A stretch of DNA of 64,000 nt from Ricordea florida (taxonomy: Eukaryota > Cnidaria > Anthozoa > Corallimorpharia > Ricordeidae). How positions within the stretch are numbered: position 1 is the first letter of the stretch; every line of letters begins with the position of its first letter. The notes under the pieces are model-generated. The model was not told the DNA's origin and ran no database searches. It was given only the letters and a program-made list of their open reading frames with translations. Made by a program: the position numbers and the translations under genes. Of this stretch, positions 21,901 to 32,676 are shown one piece after another. The stretch spans positions 18,526,514 to 18,590,513 of the forward strand of contig OX453279.1 of assembly GCA_949710005.1 (NCBI GenBank), written 5' to 3'.

Positions 21901-22755
21901 ATGAAGAATCACTAACACAAAATTATGACACAAAACATTTCAAAACGTAGAACATTACCTGAATTCAGTTGCGTTTTGTAAAATAAGGTTTCACTCTGGA
22001 AAACCCAGACCTTATTTTTAACCTAGGCAAGGTACATTCCTCCCTAGACAATTTAAACAGTGCACCAGCCCTCAAAGCAAAAAAACAAGTTTAACACTCA
22101 TGTAAGTTTATAGAAGAAGTTTATATGCTCACCTAACATTTACAAAATACTTGGCGGGATGACCAAGTACTCCAGAACTTAGCCAGACAACGGAGTCGTC
22201 GCACATACAGGGGACCTCAAAACGACAGACATGGCTTTGTCTTGAAAACATCATCCCCGACCATTTGTAATTTTCGCCACAAAATTCGCATTGCGGATTT
22301 TCAGCGAAGTATTTCACTAGGGATTTCAGCGATTCCCTAGTGGAAACAAAGCAGGGGTCATCTACCGTAGCATCCACATAAATCTGCCTTTTCTGAGGTC
22401 GTCGATGCACCGATGATTGGTTCGAACTCTGAGGCTCGGAAGGCGTTGAATCGGTAGATGTTTCAAGAGATGACTTGCCAATTGCTACTGTAGATTTCAC
22501 CGTTGATTCAAAACAGGAAAGCAAAGCTTCCAAAATATCAGCATTTTGGGTAGAGGAGGTTGTCCGATCGATCCCAAGAAGCACCTTCGCATTATGTAGT
22601 CGACTACGCAAATCGCCCAAACGACCTTCGTCTCCCCTTTTCACTTCCACTGTCAGGCTGAAATGCGGATTTCTCTTTTCAGGATCTCTGTTAGCATTAG
22701 TTCGCTTATTCTTCTCCATGCGCTTCTTCTTCTCTGGTGGACAACTGCCTAGCAT
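18913..22755 (-). CDS. Transposase, 11 exons, 588 codons, apparently intact
   Basis: Exons (high to low): 22755-22133, 21845-21742, 21390-21275, 21200-21127, 20978-20866, 20758-20663, 20410-20318, 20175-20075, 19769-19617, 19406-19287, 19086-18913. All introns are GT-AG, every junction is in phase, and the sum is 1767 nt, a multiple of three. A zinc-finger-like cluster (CEFC, then HVCRF, CMC; residues about 156-185) precedes a DDE-type core: Asp286 in IITDARHDS, Asp353 in EVAHD or Asp372 in FDTWHG, and Glu499 in FYIESFH. A CHQDSRC motif lies before the Glu. It would cut and paste the element at TTAA. Kolobok is the best guess; the alternative is an unnamed superfamily. Confidence 0.75.
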
Positions 22756-23233
22756 TTTGTTGTTGGGGAGCACAGCACTACACGTACGAATGCACTAACA
22801 CCTAACAGTCGAAGTGACGATCAAGGAACCGAGCCGCGCTCATTTTTCGAACTTACGCATAAATTTGAATACAAATCTGCTATATAGTAGGGAATGTAGG
22901 CTCAAAAGAGACCAAGAGTAGCCCTTCTAATAACCGGTGGGGTATTCTTGTTTTGTTGAGTTATGCAAATGGCGCGCGTTTCAAATGCTACAACAGTAAA
23001 CCATGTTTTGAGCGTGGAATGACGACTTGTATTCTACTTTTGCAAACAAATTCACTTCAGTTCGTATCATTTATTTATATTTAAGGTTTTTTTACGTATT
23101 TCTCGTGGTAAAGCTCAGAAAAACTAGCAGAGAGTGGTTATAGCTGTTCTTCATAGTATCCGCCATTTTGAATTCTTGGTGATTTCGAAAGTAGTGGGAG
23201 GAGCTTATGCCCTTTTATAGCGCGCCTTCGTGT

Positions 23234-23406
23234 TTAAAGTCTTAAACGTAATGATGTCTCCAATTTGGACGACGAGTAATCGATCAGTCGTAGCAAGAGT
23301 GCACAAAACGAACTATTCGGAATGAACGCTTTATTGTCTGGGGAAAGGACAGCACTTCATGGAATAATTACCACAGACCATGAGGTAGCTCGAAGGAGCC
23401 TTTGAT
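23234..23406 (+). repeat. Tandem repeat unit 1, right part
   Basis: Continues the unit that began at 16204: AAAGTCTTAAACGTAATG to CCATGAGGTAGCTCGAAGG and CCTTTGAT. It matches 23785-23960. Confidence 0.8.
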
Positions 23407-23960
23407 TACCTCATGGTATGTATATCATACCATGAGGTATAGTGATGGTTGGATTTGTCACTCCATTCCTGTTAGACAATTAATTTATGCATTAAATCCG
23501 CATTAAATGTGAATTAAACAGGTTCTCCCCTATCTCCCCTACTAGGTTTGGTTTCGTCCACAAAGTCGTGCAATTGTTTTATGTTCACATATGTGGGGGG
23601 AGGGGGTGAGGCAAAGCGGCAGCACATGTTTACAAAATGGCGTCTGTTGTGTTGAAGCCGACGCAAAGATAGTCAAGGCGGGTTTTCGTTCCTTTCGCTC
23701 CATCTTTGATCAAAATACACTTTTGAAGATCTCGCAAACGAACAGGAAATGTGTTCAAGAATGCTCGAGGGCAAAGAAATGGGTTTTAAAGTCTTAAAAG
23801 TGACGATTTCTCCAATTTGGACTACACCGGTAATTGATCAGTCGTAGCAAGAGTGCACAAAACGAACTATTCGGAATGAACGCTTTATGGTCTGGGGAAA
23901 GGACAGCACTTCATGGAATAATTACCCCATACCATGAGGTAGCTTGAAGGAGCCTTTGAT
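23407..23960 (+). repeat. Tandem repeat unit 2, uninterrupted, 554 bp
   Basis: Starts with the TACCTCATGGTATG palindrome (23407-23439) and ends with CATACCATGAGGTA and a 19-bp tail repeated from 23388-23406. It has a short insertion relative to unit 1 near 23722 (TTTTGAAGATCTCGC). It keeps the empty TTAA site. The terminal TACCTCATGGTATG inverted ends suggest a non-autonomous DNA element present twice in tandem. Confidence 0.8.
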
Positions 23961-24590
23961 TGGAACATTCCATCAGTTTTTGGTTTCAGTGGATTTGAAG
24001 AAACTATTTTAATAGTAACAGTTTGCATGTGACCAACATGTAGATTCTCCACGCTTATGTTTCTTTCTAGTTGTACACCTCAAGCTTTAAGATTGAGAAT
24101 AAACTGATCACATTATTGTACTCCAAAACAGAAAAGAAATCTGGCCAAAACACATTTTAAAAAAATGAAGAGCACAAGTGATGTAGGGTTCTAAATGCAA
24201 GCATCTTAATTGACATGAATTTTCATGGCAGGTAGAGTAAGTCAGAGCAAAACAAACAATGAGTGCACTGTGGATGTTTGTACTAATTTATTTGGCTTTT
24301 TCACATTTGGATATGAAAACTAGCAGGTTAGAAGAGAGAAAGCTTCAGAATGCTTTGTTGAAATCTTCACATTTTTGTAAATGATGCATGGAAATGATGA
24401 ACGTCTTTAGTTTAAAAAAAAAAATTAAGTATTGTTATCAAAAAAGAGTAAAGACATTTCTTTATAATTTGGTTGAATAACAGTTCAAATACTTAACATT
24501 AATCGTATCATACACACCCTCCCCCCATTACATCAATATTGCTGATAAAAATGTCACAGTGATTCTCTTGTGGCTAAAGATAAAAAGTGG
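23961..24590. other. Gene-free AT-rich stretch inside the gypsy element
   Basis: No ORF or terminal repeat recognised; A-rich runs at 24415-24430. Confidence 0.4.
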
Positions 24591-24593
24591 TTG

Positions 24594-26129
24594 AAGTAAG
24601 AAGGTTTAAGTGTTTCCCTCAAGCCATTCCAAAACTGAACATCAAATGCAATTCGCTCAATACTCATTCCTTTGCTAGTGTATACAACAAAATCACACCA
24701 CGTGGCTACAGTTACTCCCATCTACCCCTGGACTTGGACATAGTACTTATGGGTTCGCTTCAGTCTTGGCATCCCATTCACTTCTTCCAAAAAGAAACTT
24801 CCATCTGAACATGCGTCTAGAGGATTCACTAGATATTTGGTCTCAGGGCACTTAACTTCAGAGAGCCCAAAAGGGTTGGAGCACCCTGGATCAATAACCT
24901 TGGCATCAGGTGAGGCACCTAGGTATGGGGAATTTAAGGATCTGTGCAGGCCTGTAAATAGATGCCATATACTTCTGGTACTGTTCCAATGCAATTGGCT
25001 CATATTTGAGGCCATGAGTTGTGTACCTTGAGGTGAAGGGTTTTGGGTTCAGCAGATTGTTCACTAGGGTCTCATGATTCCTTTTCCTGTCCCTTATGAG
25101 GCCAAAATTTGGAGCAGTGAATCTGAACTTCCTTTCATTCTTCCATTCTTGGCAATTTGACTGTCCCTGTGTTCTTCTTTGAATTTCATTTACTTTCTCC
25201 TCATTTACAAGTTTTTCTAGTAGTGATTTCTCATCACCAGAAATGTCAGCTGGTATTTCAAACTGCTGGTTTGATTGATCAAGGAGAAATCTGGGAAATG
25301 CAGTTATTTGCAAGTCATTGAGGTTGTCTGGATCTAACCCGGTGACAGATGTTACGTCACAGAAGACTTTAAAACTATCTTCATTGACAGACAGCTGATA
25401 ACTGGCGTAAGATCCCTGTGGACTTTTACCAAACTTTGTCTTCAGCAGTGGGGTTAATTCCGACCTGGGAGTCATGACTTGCGCAAGGGCCATTTTAGGG
25501 TTTATCTCTTTTAAACGTTCAAGCAATTTGGATTCTTCTTCATTGTGATACTTTAGGTTTTTTCTTGCCTCGTATAGAAGACATTTAACACCAGGGTCTC
25601 TGGGTTTTTATAGCTGCTCTTGATCTAAGGAGATTTTGGACACCAAAACTTTCATTATTGGTTGCGAACTAATCAAGTCTCTTCGTCCCTTGCAGTACCA
25701 TTGCTGCAAACTTGATGTGCAGCTACGTTTTGCTTGCATGTCCTCTTCATTGTCAAGGTCAGTCACACTTTTGCATTCATATAATGTGAGCTTGCATAAT
25801 TTCAGCAAAAAAACTAAAATATGATTGCAGCACCCAACCTGGCCAGCAACACAGGAACAAGAGGCTTTAATTACCTCACCACTAAGAATATTTAACGCAA
25901 CCCTTAAGTTGTGCAGTGGATCATTCTTCCTGAAACTATGATGGCAATTACAATGAAAATAAAAATAGTTATCGTCACTCGCTGCTGACAAGCCCTTCAA
26001 GTATTCATTGTTTAGAAAGGTTGTCGTTTTCCTCACGCTAGTTGGTACAGAGTGACTACTGCTAGAGTCTATGTTTTTACCCGACTTTGAAATGTGATTG
26101 TTCATCTCGGCATGGGTAAAAAATGGCAT
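24594..26129 (-). pseudogene. SWIM zinc finger plus YqaJ-like exonuclease protein, disabled
   Basis: N-terminal part (26129-25608) has a SWIM finger: SGEVIKASCSCVAGQVGCCNH (CxC...CxH). An in-frame TAA (about 25605) follows, then the frame continues to a YqaJ/lambda-exonuclease-type nuclease with TTHGLKYEPIALEQY, SPDAKV, GLSEVKCP and HKYYVQVQG. A frameshift lies near 24950. An in-frame TAG (about 24722, one base from CAG) precedes a further WCDFVVYTSKG block (to 24594). The family is common in animals and often linked to mobile DNA. Inserted in the gypsy element, opposite strand. Confidence 0.75.
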
Positions 26130-26607
26130 TCGTTTTAGATCGCTAGACTAGCCATCTGAAGGAAAGCATGGTTGAGGTCGTTAATCTGGAACTGTTTCCG
26201 TCGCTTGCATTTTGGTGTTCCTTGCGCTTTGTGTAAATGCTGTTCGGATCTGGATCTACACTATTTTGGTCGTGTCATGTTTTGATATACTCTCCCACCC
26301 TTTAAATAGAAGAAAAATAATGTACTCTCCTTAGTTTATAAGGTTCAAAGATGGGGTTAATTATGTGTGAATATTTCACAAGTAAAATTCGTCGGAGCAA
26401 TCTTGCGCCTTACCTCTTCACTAATGCTGCCTTTGTTTTCAAACCTTTTAAAGAATCACCTCGGCAGAATTTAAGTTCCTCATTTTTCAATGCTGATGGT
26501 GTTCTACCGGCAAGAGAAGAACCAGGAATATCGTCCTCAGTCAGCACACGTGCAGCCATTTGTGACAATCAAAACATCAGGGGAAAGTGTTGGTGGTCTA
26601 ACTAATC

Positions 26608-27192
26608 TTGATTTCGTGCAACTCGCCCCGGCCACACGAGTGGTCTGTCATATCTGCATTCAGTATATATTCTCAGCTCTTCGGCGGAAGGGAGATGCTA
26701 GGGAAAATCCCTTTATTGGTTCCCACTTTAGAAGATCTCGATATGCGACTGAGAGATGCCAAAGAAAAGCAAAAGATGAAACTGTACGCTGACAACAGAG
26801 CTAATGCCAAGACGTCCACTATCTGTTGATGTGACATGGTTTTATTGCGCCAGGAGAAACAAAACAAGCTCAGCACGCCCTTCAAAGTTATTCCTTACTC
26901 CGTAAGTCACAAGAAGGGAAGTATGGCAACAGCTGAGAGAACAACACATGGAAGAACAGTCACCAGAAACACAAAGGACTTCAAAATGTGTCAACCTCAA
27001 CAGTTAGAGCCAACACAACCAGTTGTTGGACACAATAAGATAGCCACTGGTGTGACATCACAGGAACTGGACACTGCACTCGACACAACAGAATATCAGT
27101 CCTGTAATGTTGATGATTGCACACTTCAAGCAGCAAGTAGTTCTTCATCACCGCAAGTACCGCAAGAAACAAGAACACATGAGGTAAATTAA
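26608..27192 (+). pseudogene. Gypsy integrase C-terminus
   Basis: One frame with a single in-frame TGA (about 26827). Before it: QLFGGREM and PLLVPTLEDLDMRLRDAKEK, the typical post-DDE segment. After it: DMVLLRQEKQNKLSTPF and KKGSMATAERTTHGRTVTRN, the chromodomain-less GPY/F-like tail. It ends 120 bp before the 3' LTR, as expected for the last pol domain. Confidence 0.75.
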
Positions 27193-27314
27193 GGCTACAA
27201 ATTTTCTTCTTTTATTTTCATTGTTTCTTTATACTTATTACTTCTACTTTGTGATCAGAGATTTTTCTTTGCTCTCACTGTTAAAATAATAGCAACCAAA
27301 AAAAGGGGGAGAGA

Positions 27315-27454
27315 TGTAATGTTCTCACCTAGCATATGCACGTGTGAATGTTAGCATGTTATAACAACCTAGGGCATGGAAAAAAGTTGCTTGTAGATTG
27401 CAGGACGGAGAGGAAATAAAAAAATCTGAAGAGTTTAGAACCCAGAACATTACA
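27315..27454 (+). repeat. 3' LTR of the Ty3/gypsy element
   Basis: 140 bp, TGTAAT to ATTACA, preceded by a purine tract (AAAAAAAGGGGGAGAGA). About 92% identical by eye to the 5' LTR. Confidence 0.85.
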
Positions 27455-28322
27455 ATTCTCAAACACATCAATAGAAACTGCCACAGAAAAATTCATTGGC
27501 AAAGTTATTTACCCAAATCAGCAATGGACATGATGAAGCGAATAATGAACGGTCTTGAACAAGTTTTTTTGTGTTCATTTTCTGTCAATGCTACACTTTT
27601 TATTACAGTTACCTTTTGTTCAACTTTCATACCTTGTAATCTCCTCCAAGGAAATATTTGAGATTCATTTTCTTTCCATCGACCTCAATCCATCCAGTAT
27701 CATTGAGTTGGTTTACATCTTTGATAACATTTGATAGTGGAAACTTAAGGGTTTCATATTTTTCATACCGTTACAATTACTGTAGCGTGATTACGTAATA
27801 ATAAATCATTAACCATGTATAAGTACTGGTACTCTTTTTCATATGAGCAAGTTATATCAAAGCAAAAACAATTACATTCTAATCTTGAAGTAGTCATTTT
27901 ATTTGTTGTTTCACCTTAAATAACTACATTTAGTTGTAATAGTTATTATTTATATAGACGTCAGTGAAGAGTTGATGTGACGCTCGTCACGCTTGTCACG
28001 CTGCGCTTCCGTTTTTAATTGTTATTTGATTCATCTACTGATTGTAATTTTAGATGCCCTAAGAATTTTGCTATCACACATAATCACTTTTCACAATTGC
28101 ACAATTCGACAGTGACACTACGCCCAGTACAGCTTTTCTTTTTCGTTCTACAACGATCTCTGATTGTGAACACTTGCATTCCCGGAGCGGAACAGCGTAA
28201 GTTTTCTTGTTTATTTCTTGTAAGTTTTCTTGCCTGTTCTTATGTCACCTCATTTGTATCAATAGTTTTCTACCTCGTGCCATGAGGGCGAATTTTAATT
28301 AAATCAAGTTGAGAATCTGGCA
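27455..28322. other. Gene-free stretch right of the gypsy element
   Basis: Short ORFs only. GACGCTCGTCACGCTTGTCACGCTGCG at about 27980 has small internal repeats (CGTCACGC). Nothing recognised. Confidence 0.4.
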
Positions 28323-28328
28323 CGCATT

Positions 28329-30680
28329 CAGGGGTTTCAGTATTTTTTGAAGTAGGAGGGTGCAAATGGGTTAGTATGCAGGGAAGCCTTGCACTCGATG
28401 GCCGGAGGCCAGAGCCTCTAGGGGGGGTCCGGGGGCATGCTCCCCTGGAAAATTTTTAAAATTAGACTCTTGGAAATGCATTTTCCAGCATTCTGAGAAG
28501 GAAATTTTCAAGCTTCATGGCCTTCATTTTGCTGGCTGACACTTGAACACAGATGTAAGATAACCCACCACACAACATGACTTCAAGAAAAACAGTATTG
28601 GCATGGGTTAAACTATTAAAATTGGCCAGTGAAATCACCAGAATAAGATATATTATCACACACCGAACTACAGTGTGTTCTTTAATGCAGTTTTTGGGCC
28701 TGCAAATATGAAAGTTTCTTCAATTGCTTTTGTTAACAGAGCCTATCTTGTTTTCTGCTTCACAAGTTATAGACATAGGCCTATCTTGTTTTCTACTTCA
28801 CAAGTTATCTTACTCACAATACATTTTACATTACTTTTACAGTTCCTCAATTAACTCTTTAGCACATTGTTTTTCTCTACAAACAAGTGAGAATATGAGT
28901 CCTACTCAAAGTCAGAGCCATAGTCAGAATCATCACCATCTGAATCAAGCAGCTCCATCACTGCAAAGGCCGTTGAGCTTCCCAATTGGCAAATCACATT
29001 CATTTAACTCTGTCACAAGAGTAGTCGGTATGGTTTCCGCAGAATCTGATTCAGCAAGGAGATCGTTAGCGCTTAGAAACTTAATCTCTGTGCTTCCAGA
29101 AGTGCTGTTCCAAAACTGCACGAATGTTATTAGTTTCTCAGTAAGAGCAATGTCTGTCACCTCATCAATTAGGAGACCATAAGACCCTGCTTTCTTTATT
29201 TCTTTGATGATCAAGTTCTTGATCACATCCCCAGTTGTCAAGAACATTTCTCTCACTGAAGCGGGAGATTTGTGGTCAAAATACTGCATTTTGTCTAATC
29301 CAACCGCCCAGAACAGATTCAGCAATGAAAAAAACTTGACGTTAGCAACCGCCTCCTTTGTCAACCAGTGCAAGGCTTCAAAAGCATTGTACAGAACATC
29401 ATTGCAAAAAGTTTCTATCTCTTCATACTGTCCATGAAACGTTGATACCCTTTGATTCATTTCGGCTTCCACAGCGGCCTCATGCATTTTGGTTTTAGCA
29501 TGTTCTCTGATCGCCTCTTTTCTGTATTTTGTGATAGGCGTGATGCTAAATACAGCAGCATTGTTCTGCGAGTTCAGCGTTTTGTGTTTGTGACAAAGAA
29601 AGCAGAACATCCCTTGATTTTGTGAGAAAAGCAGCCACCAAACCCCTGTGGTATTGTCATAGGCTAGTTCTTTTTCTTCAACCTAGCTGTGATGAAATCA
29701 TCTCTTCTTCAGGCTCTTCTGCCTGGCTTCTAAATCTTGCGAGAAAACTTTGCAGCTTTTTTTTTTGCACTCATAGTAATTGTGCAGGTTAGATAGCTCA
29801 CATTTTTCTATTTCGGATAACATAATGTCATCTGCCACTGCTTTAGACACATTTGACCCTCGAGATTTCACTTGTTGCGAGGGACCCGATTGTGTGGCTT
29901 CATTTGTACAAGACAGTTTCCGTGTCTCCAACTTCCACTTGCACTGAAGCCGTGGTCAAATCGTCTGAAATGCCGAGTTGAATTGAGTTTAGTTTACATT
30001 ACAGACAACGAACATTTCACACATGAAAATTTGCCTTGCAATGTATCAACTTATACGCTTCTAAGTTTAGGGTTTTTCTTTTACCCGTAATGTAAACGAG
30101 ATCAGCGGGATCAGAGATCAGCCGGAAAGTATATTTAGTATTGCGCGTTCAATGGTCGTTATGGTTCAATGATTCTTTTGAAATGCAAATCGCATTCACT
30201 TGACATCGCTCATTAAAACTTGAATTGTAAAATGTAAAAACAACTGACCTTTTGATTTCTTTGGAACCATGGCGAAAAATTTATCAAGGACGCCTTGAGT
30301 ATGAGCAGGTCGCTTTTTTCGTGTTATCCACCATCACAAATGGCCATGTGCTTTTCAGTCACGTGAAGCATCATGCACATCTGTTATGTAACACCTGAAA
30401 AGGGAGTCCTGGTGTCTACTTTTGAAACGTACGTAATAATATTTGTCACTTTCCTTGACAAAAACCCTGCAAATTGAAAACCGATTCTTTTCATGGAGAA
30501 AAAAAAAACTATAATTCAAAGAAGAGAAAGCGGGAGGGAGCAGGAAAGGTTAGATCAGGTTAGTTGAATGCTTTCATTTAACCTGGTTTAATCAGGTTTT
30601 TCATTTCGCTCGAAGGCGGGTACCGTGCTCAGAGTACATGGGTGCCGGTACCCGGGTCCCGGCTTCTAATAAAACCCCTG
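28329..30680. mobile_element. hAT-like DNA transposon with both ends visible
   Basis: CAGGGGTTT at 28329-28337 is inverted at 30672-30680 (AAACCCCTG). The 6-mer CGCATT directly abuts both ends (28323-28328 and 30681-30686). A hAT-type transposase relic lies inside on the minus strand. A GC-rich segment (28416-28445, GGGGTCCGGGGGCATGCTCC) sits near the left end. hAT elements usually duplicate 8 bp; only 6 match here. Confidence 0.6.
28945..29931 (-). pseudogene. hAT-family transposase with TTF-type zinc finger, truncated
   Basis: One frame broken by two in-frame stops (29698-29684 region). The N-terminal part is Ser/Lys-rich; then a TTF-type finger (WWLLF ... MFCFLCHKH) and the start of the hAT catalytic fold with YGLLIDEVTDIALTEKL and NGLCSDGAA, where the two acidic residues of the RNase H-like core lie. 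Homology stops at about 28956; the rest of the catalytic and dimerisation domains is absent. Inactive. Confidence 0.7.
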
Positions 30681-30686
30681 CGCATT

Positions 30687-31196
30687 GGTTTAAACGGCGT
30701 TACCTGGCTCACTGCATGCAGGGTTGGGAACACAACAGTTGACTCTATCTATGGACATAGTCCTCAACTTCACAATGTATTCAATTTTCCTCAACAATTT
30801 CCTTACTATAATGTGGACAATAACTAAAATATTCACTTACTTCCATAGATATCTCTTTTCTCAGCAATTCTGGAAATGACATTTTTGCTTCTTGGCAGGG
30901 TGCTGGAGGTTTCCTGATTTTGCCTCTTGCCGTAATTTCTGGCAGATTACCCGCACGGCAGATTACCCTCACCGGTCATTTTTTGCCAGAATGAGAAAAA
31001 AGACTCAACAGATTACCTGCACTGGCAGATAACCCACACCAAAAAACAAAAGAAAATTGATCGCCGAGTGCCATTTTTGTAAGGTTGAGAGAAAGCTGGG
31101 ACGAGTGTAAAAGATCCTTATGGGGTAGGGGTGAGGGGCAGCCAAAAAGTACCGGTGAAACAGCGAAACCGCAATTTAGAACTTAAAACAATACCT
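30687..31196. other. Gene-free stretch with a degenerate GGCAGATTACC repeat
   Basis: Between 30943 and 31040, CAGATTACC recurs about four times (GGCAGATTACCCGCAC, GGCAGATTACCCTCACC, ACAGATTACCTGCACT, GGCAGATAACCCACACC). It might be a subterminal repeat of the neighbouring pogo element. No gene. Confidence 0.45.
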
Positions 31197-31320
31197 TTAA
31201 TGTGCTAAGTAAAAACGATCTTCAATACTCTTTTAAAACACTAGAAATAACAAACAGTTCTTAATGTGCTAAGTAAAAACGATCTTCAAAACTATTTTAA
31301 AACACTAGAAACAAACAGTT
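31197..31320 (+). repeat. Two tandem copies of a ~62-bp unit
   Basis: TTAATGTGCTAAGTAAAAACG begins at 31197 and at 31261; the copies differ by a few bases and a small gap. Confidence 0.8.
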
Positions 31321-31418
31321 TGTTCACTTCTAAAATGTACGAAAAATACCTGAAACATGCATTCTTTCACTAAAAACTAAATGATCCCAGGCTAGTGTTC
31401 AGTTTGATCAAGTTCAGT

Positions 31419-32676
31419 TTAAAATCCATTAAAGTCCTCATCTTCCGTGTCACTATTAAACAAGTCAATTAAATGGGCGTCCATAACAGGATCCAGAGCG
31501 GTCGCAGATTCCATTTCGTCATAGTCACTGATGTCCGACTCATCGCTTGCTCTATCCTTGACACAACACGTAATGCCTGCCTTCCTGAAACCATTTGTGA
31601 TTGATGTTGTTTTCACTGCCCTCCATGCTCGAATAACCCAACCGCAGACCTCTGCATGTGTTGCCCTCCTCATTTTCCCGGTTTCGGTGAAGGTGTGTAG
31701 GCCCTCCGACATCCACTTTTCCCACTGGGCACGGATATGGTTTTTAAATGAGCAATTCACAGAAATGTCTAATGGCTGCAGTTTCTTAGTAAGGCCGTGG
31801 TTGTTTTGTGCTCGTTTTTGAAAGTGTTCCAACCCTCTTCATCGATGTGCCCACTGAAACTGAAGAAGATCAGAAGCAATATTCTGTCGAAGAAAGACAC
31901 AGGTCTTGGTTGCCAAACTTTCTCGCCCCAAATCCATCCATCCTTTGCCGTGGCAGTGGACAAACCACACCATCTTGGAGCTTTTCTTTTGGCATTGTTT
32001 TGCTTTTAAAGATGACCACTGGTTTGAGCTTTTTCCCTGACTGCGGCACGCAAGTACAATAGTGAAGCCAGTTTTGCTTGTGACCGGTGGTTGGAACAGG
32101 AACACTTTCAGCGCCGGTGGAATCAACAGTTCTGGAATGAGGAGCATCAAATGACATCAGAACTTCATCCATGTTGAAAACACGATCTGCTTGGATGCCA
32201 AGCTCCTCTTAAACTCGCGAAAGTTCAGAACTTTCTCCTCCCAGTCATCTGGCAGCTTCTGGCCAACAGTTGTACTCGCACGCACAGATAGGCGATTTCA
32301 GAGCATGAATCTGCTACACCAGCTCGGACCACCAACAAATTCAGCGACATTCATCTGTTTTGCCAACTCCTTCGCTTTGAAACGGATCATAACGGTGGTG
32401 ACTGCATGGCTCTTTTCTCTTTGGCTGATGACCCACTCTTTCAAAGTTCTCTCCAATGCAGGAAACTTCCCTTTACCAGTATGGCAGGTGCGTTGAAATT
32501 TTGGCATTTTTGTCATCACAGTATTACGTTACCTCTTTCGCCAGTAACGGATCGTGGCTTCGTCGATCTCAAACTCTCGTGCTGCTGCTCTGTTACCAAT
32601 TTCATCTGCTGGAGCGATAACTCTTAGCTTGTACTCAAATGTGATACTTTGTCGTGTGCATTTCAAACCAGGCATT
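31419..32676 (-). pseudogene. pogo/Tigger-type transposase, multiply frameshifted
   Basis: From the ATG at 32676: a psq-like helix-turn-helix (NRAAAREFEIDEATIRYWRK), then a CENP-B/Tc5-type DNA-binding region (KFPALERTLKEWV, GGPSWCSRFM), then the DDE core with NMDEVLMSFD-like context (first Asp, about 32160) and KKLQPLDI. The C-terminus (31419-31832) has WVIRAWRAVKT and an acidic tail. The pieces are spread over at least three frames, so it is dead. A cut-and-paste transposase inserting at TA. Confidence 0.8.

Larger units (their letters stand above)
16568..23233. mobile_element. Complete TTAA-flanked DNA transposon (Kolobok-like, inferred), 6666 bp
   Basis: The ends are inverted repeats: left 16568-16590 and right 23211-23233 share ACACG, two mismatches, then GGCGCGCTATAAAAGG. 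TTAA lies immediately outside each end (16564-16567 and 23234-23237). The second tandem unit (about 23784-23790) shows the uninterrupted site with a single TTTAAA, confirming insertion and duplication; if the element is taken to begin CACG the duplication is TTTAAA. It carries two convergent spliced genes with full reading frames. TTAA duplication is shared by Kolobok and piggyBac; the transposase does not look like piggyBac. Confidence 0.8.
13508..27454 (+). mobile_element. Ty3/gypsy LTR retrotransposon, inflated to 13.9 kb by nested insertions
   Basis: Two 140-bp LTRs begin TGTAATGTTCTCACC and end TTACA, differing at about 11 positions by eye. The flanking 5-mers ATTCC and ATTCT agree in four of five bases, as expected for an aged target duplication, so both LTRs probably belong to one insertion. 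Gag and protease remnants follow the 5' LTR; an integrase C-terminus and a purine tract (AAAAAGGGGGAGAGA) precede the 3' LTR. Reverse transcriptase, RNase H and the integrase core are missing, replaced by other elements. Confidence 0.8.

Noticed and set aside
16568..23233. piggyBac assignment on the basis of TTAA
   Set aside because: Ends do not begin with CCC, and the transposase motifs (TDARH, FDTWH, IESF) do not resemble the piggyBac DDD core.
27398..27661. 87-codon ORF right of the gypsy element
   Set aside because: Its first third is translated LTR and the rest has no domain or splice support.
31531..32627. Plus-strand ORFs across the pogo relic
   Set aside because: They are antisense shadows of recognisable minus-strand transposase motifs.
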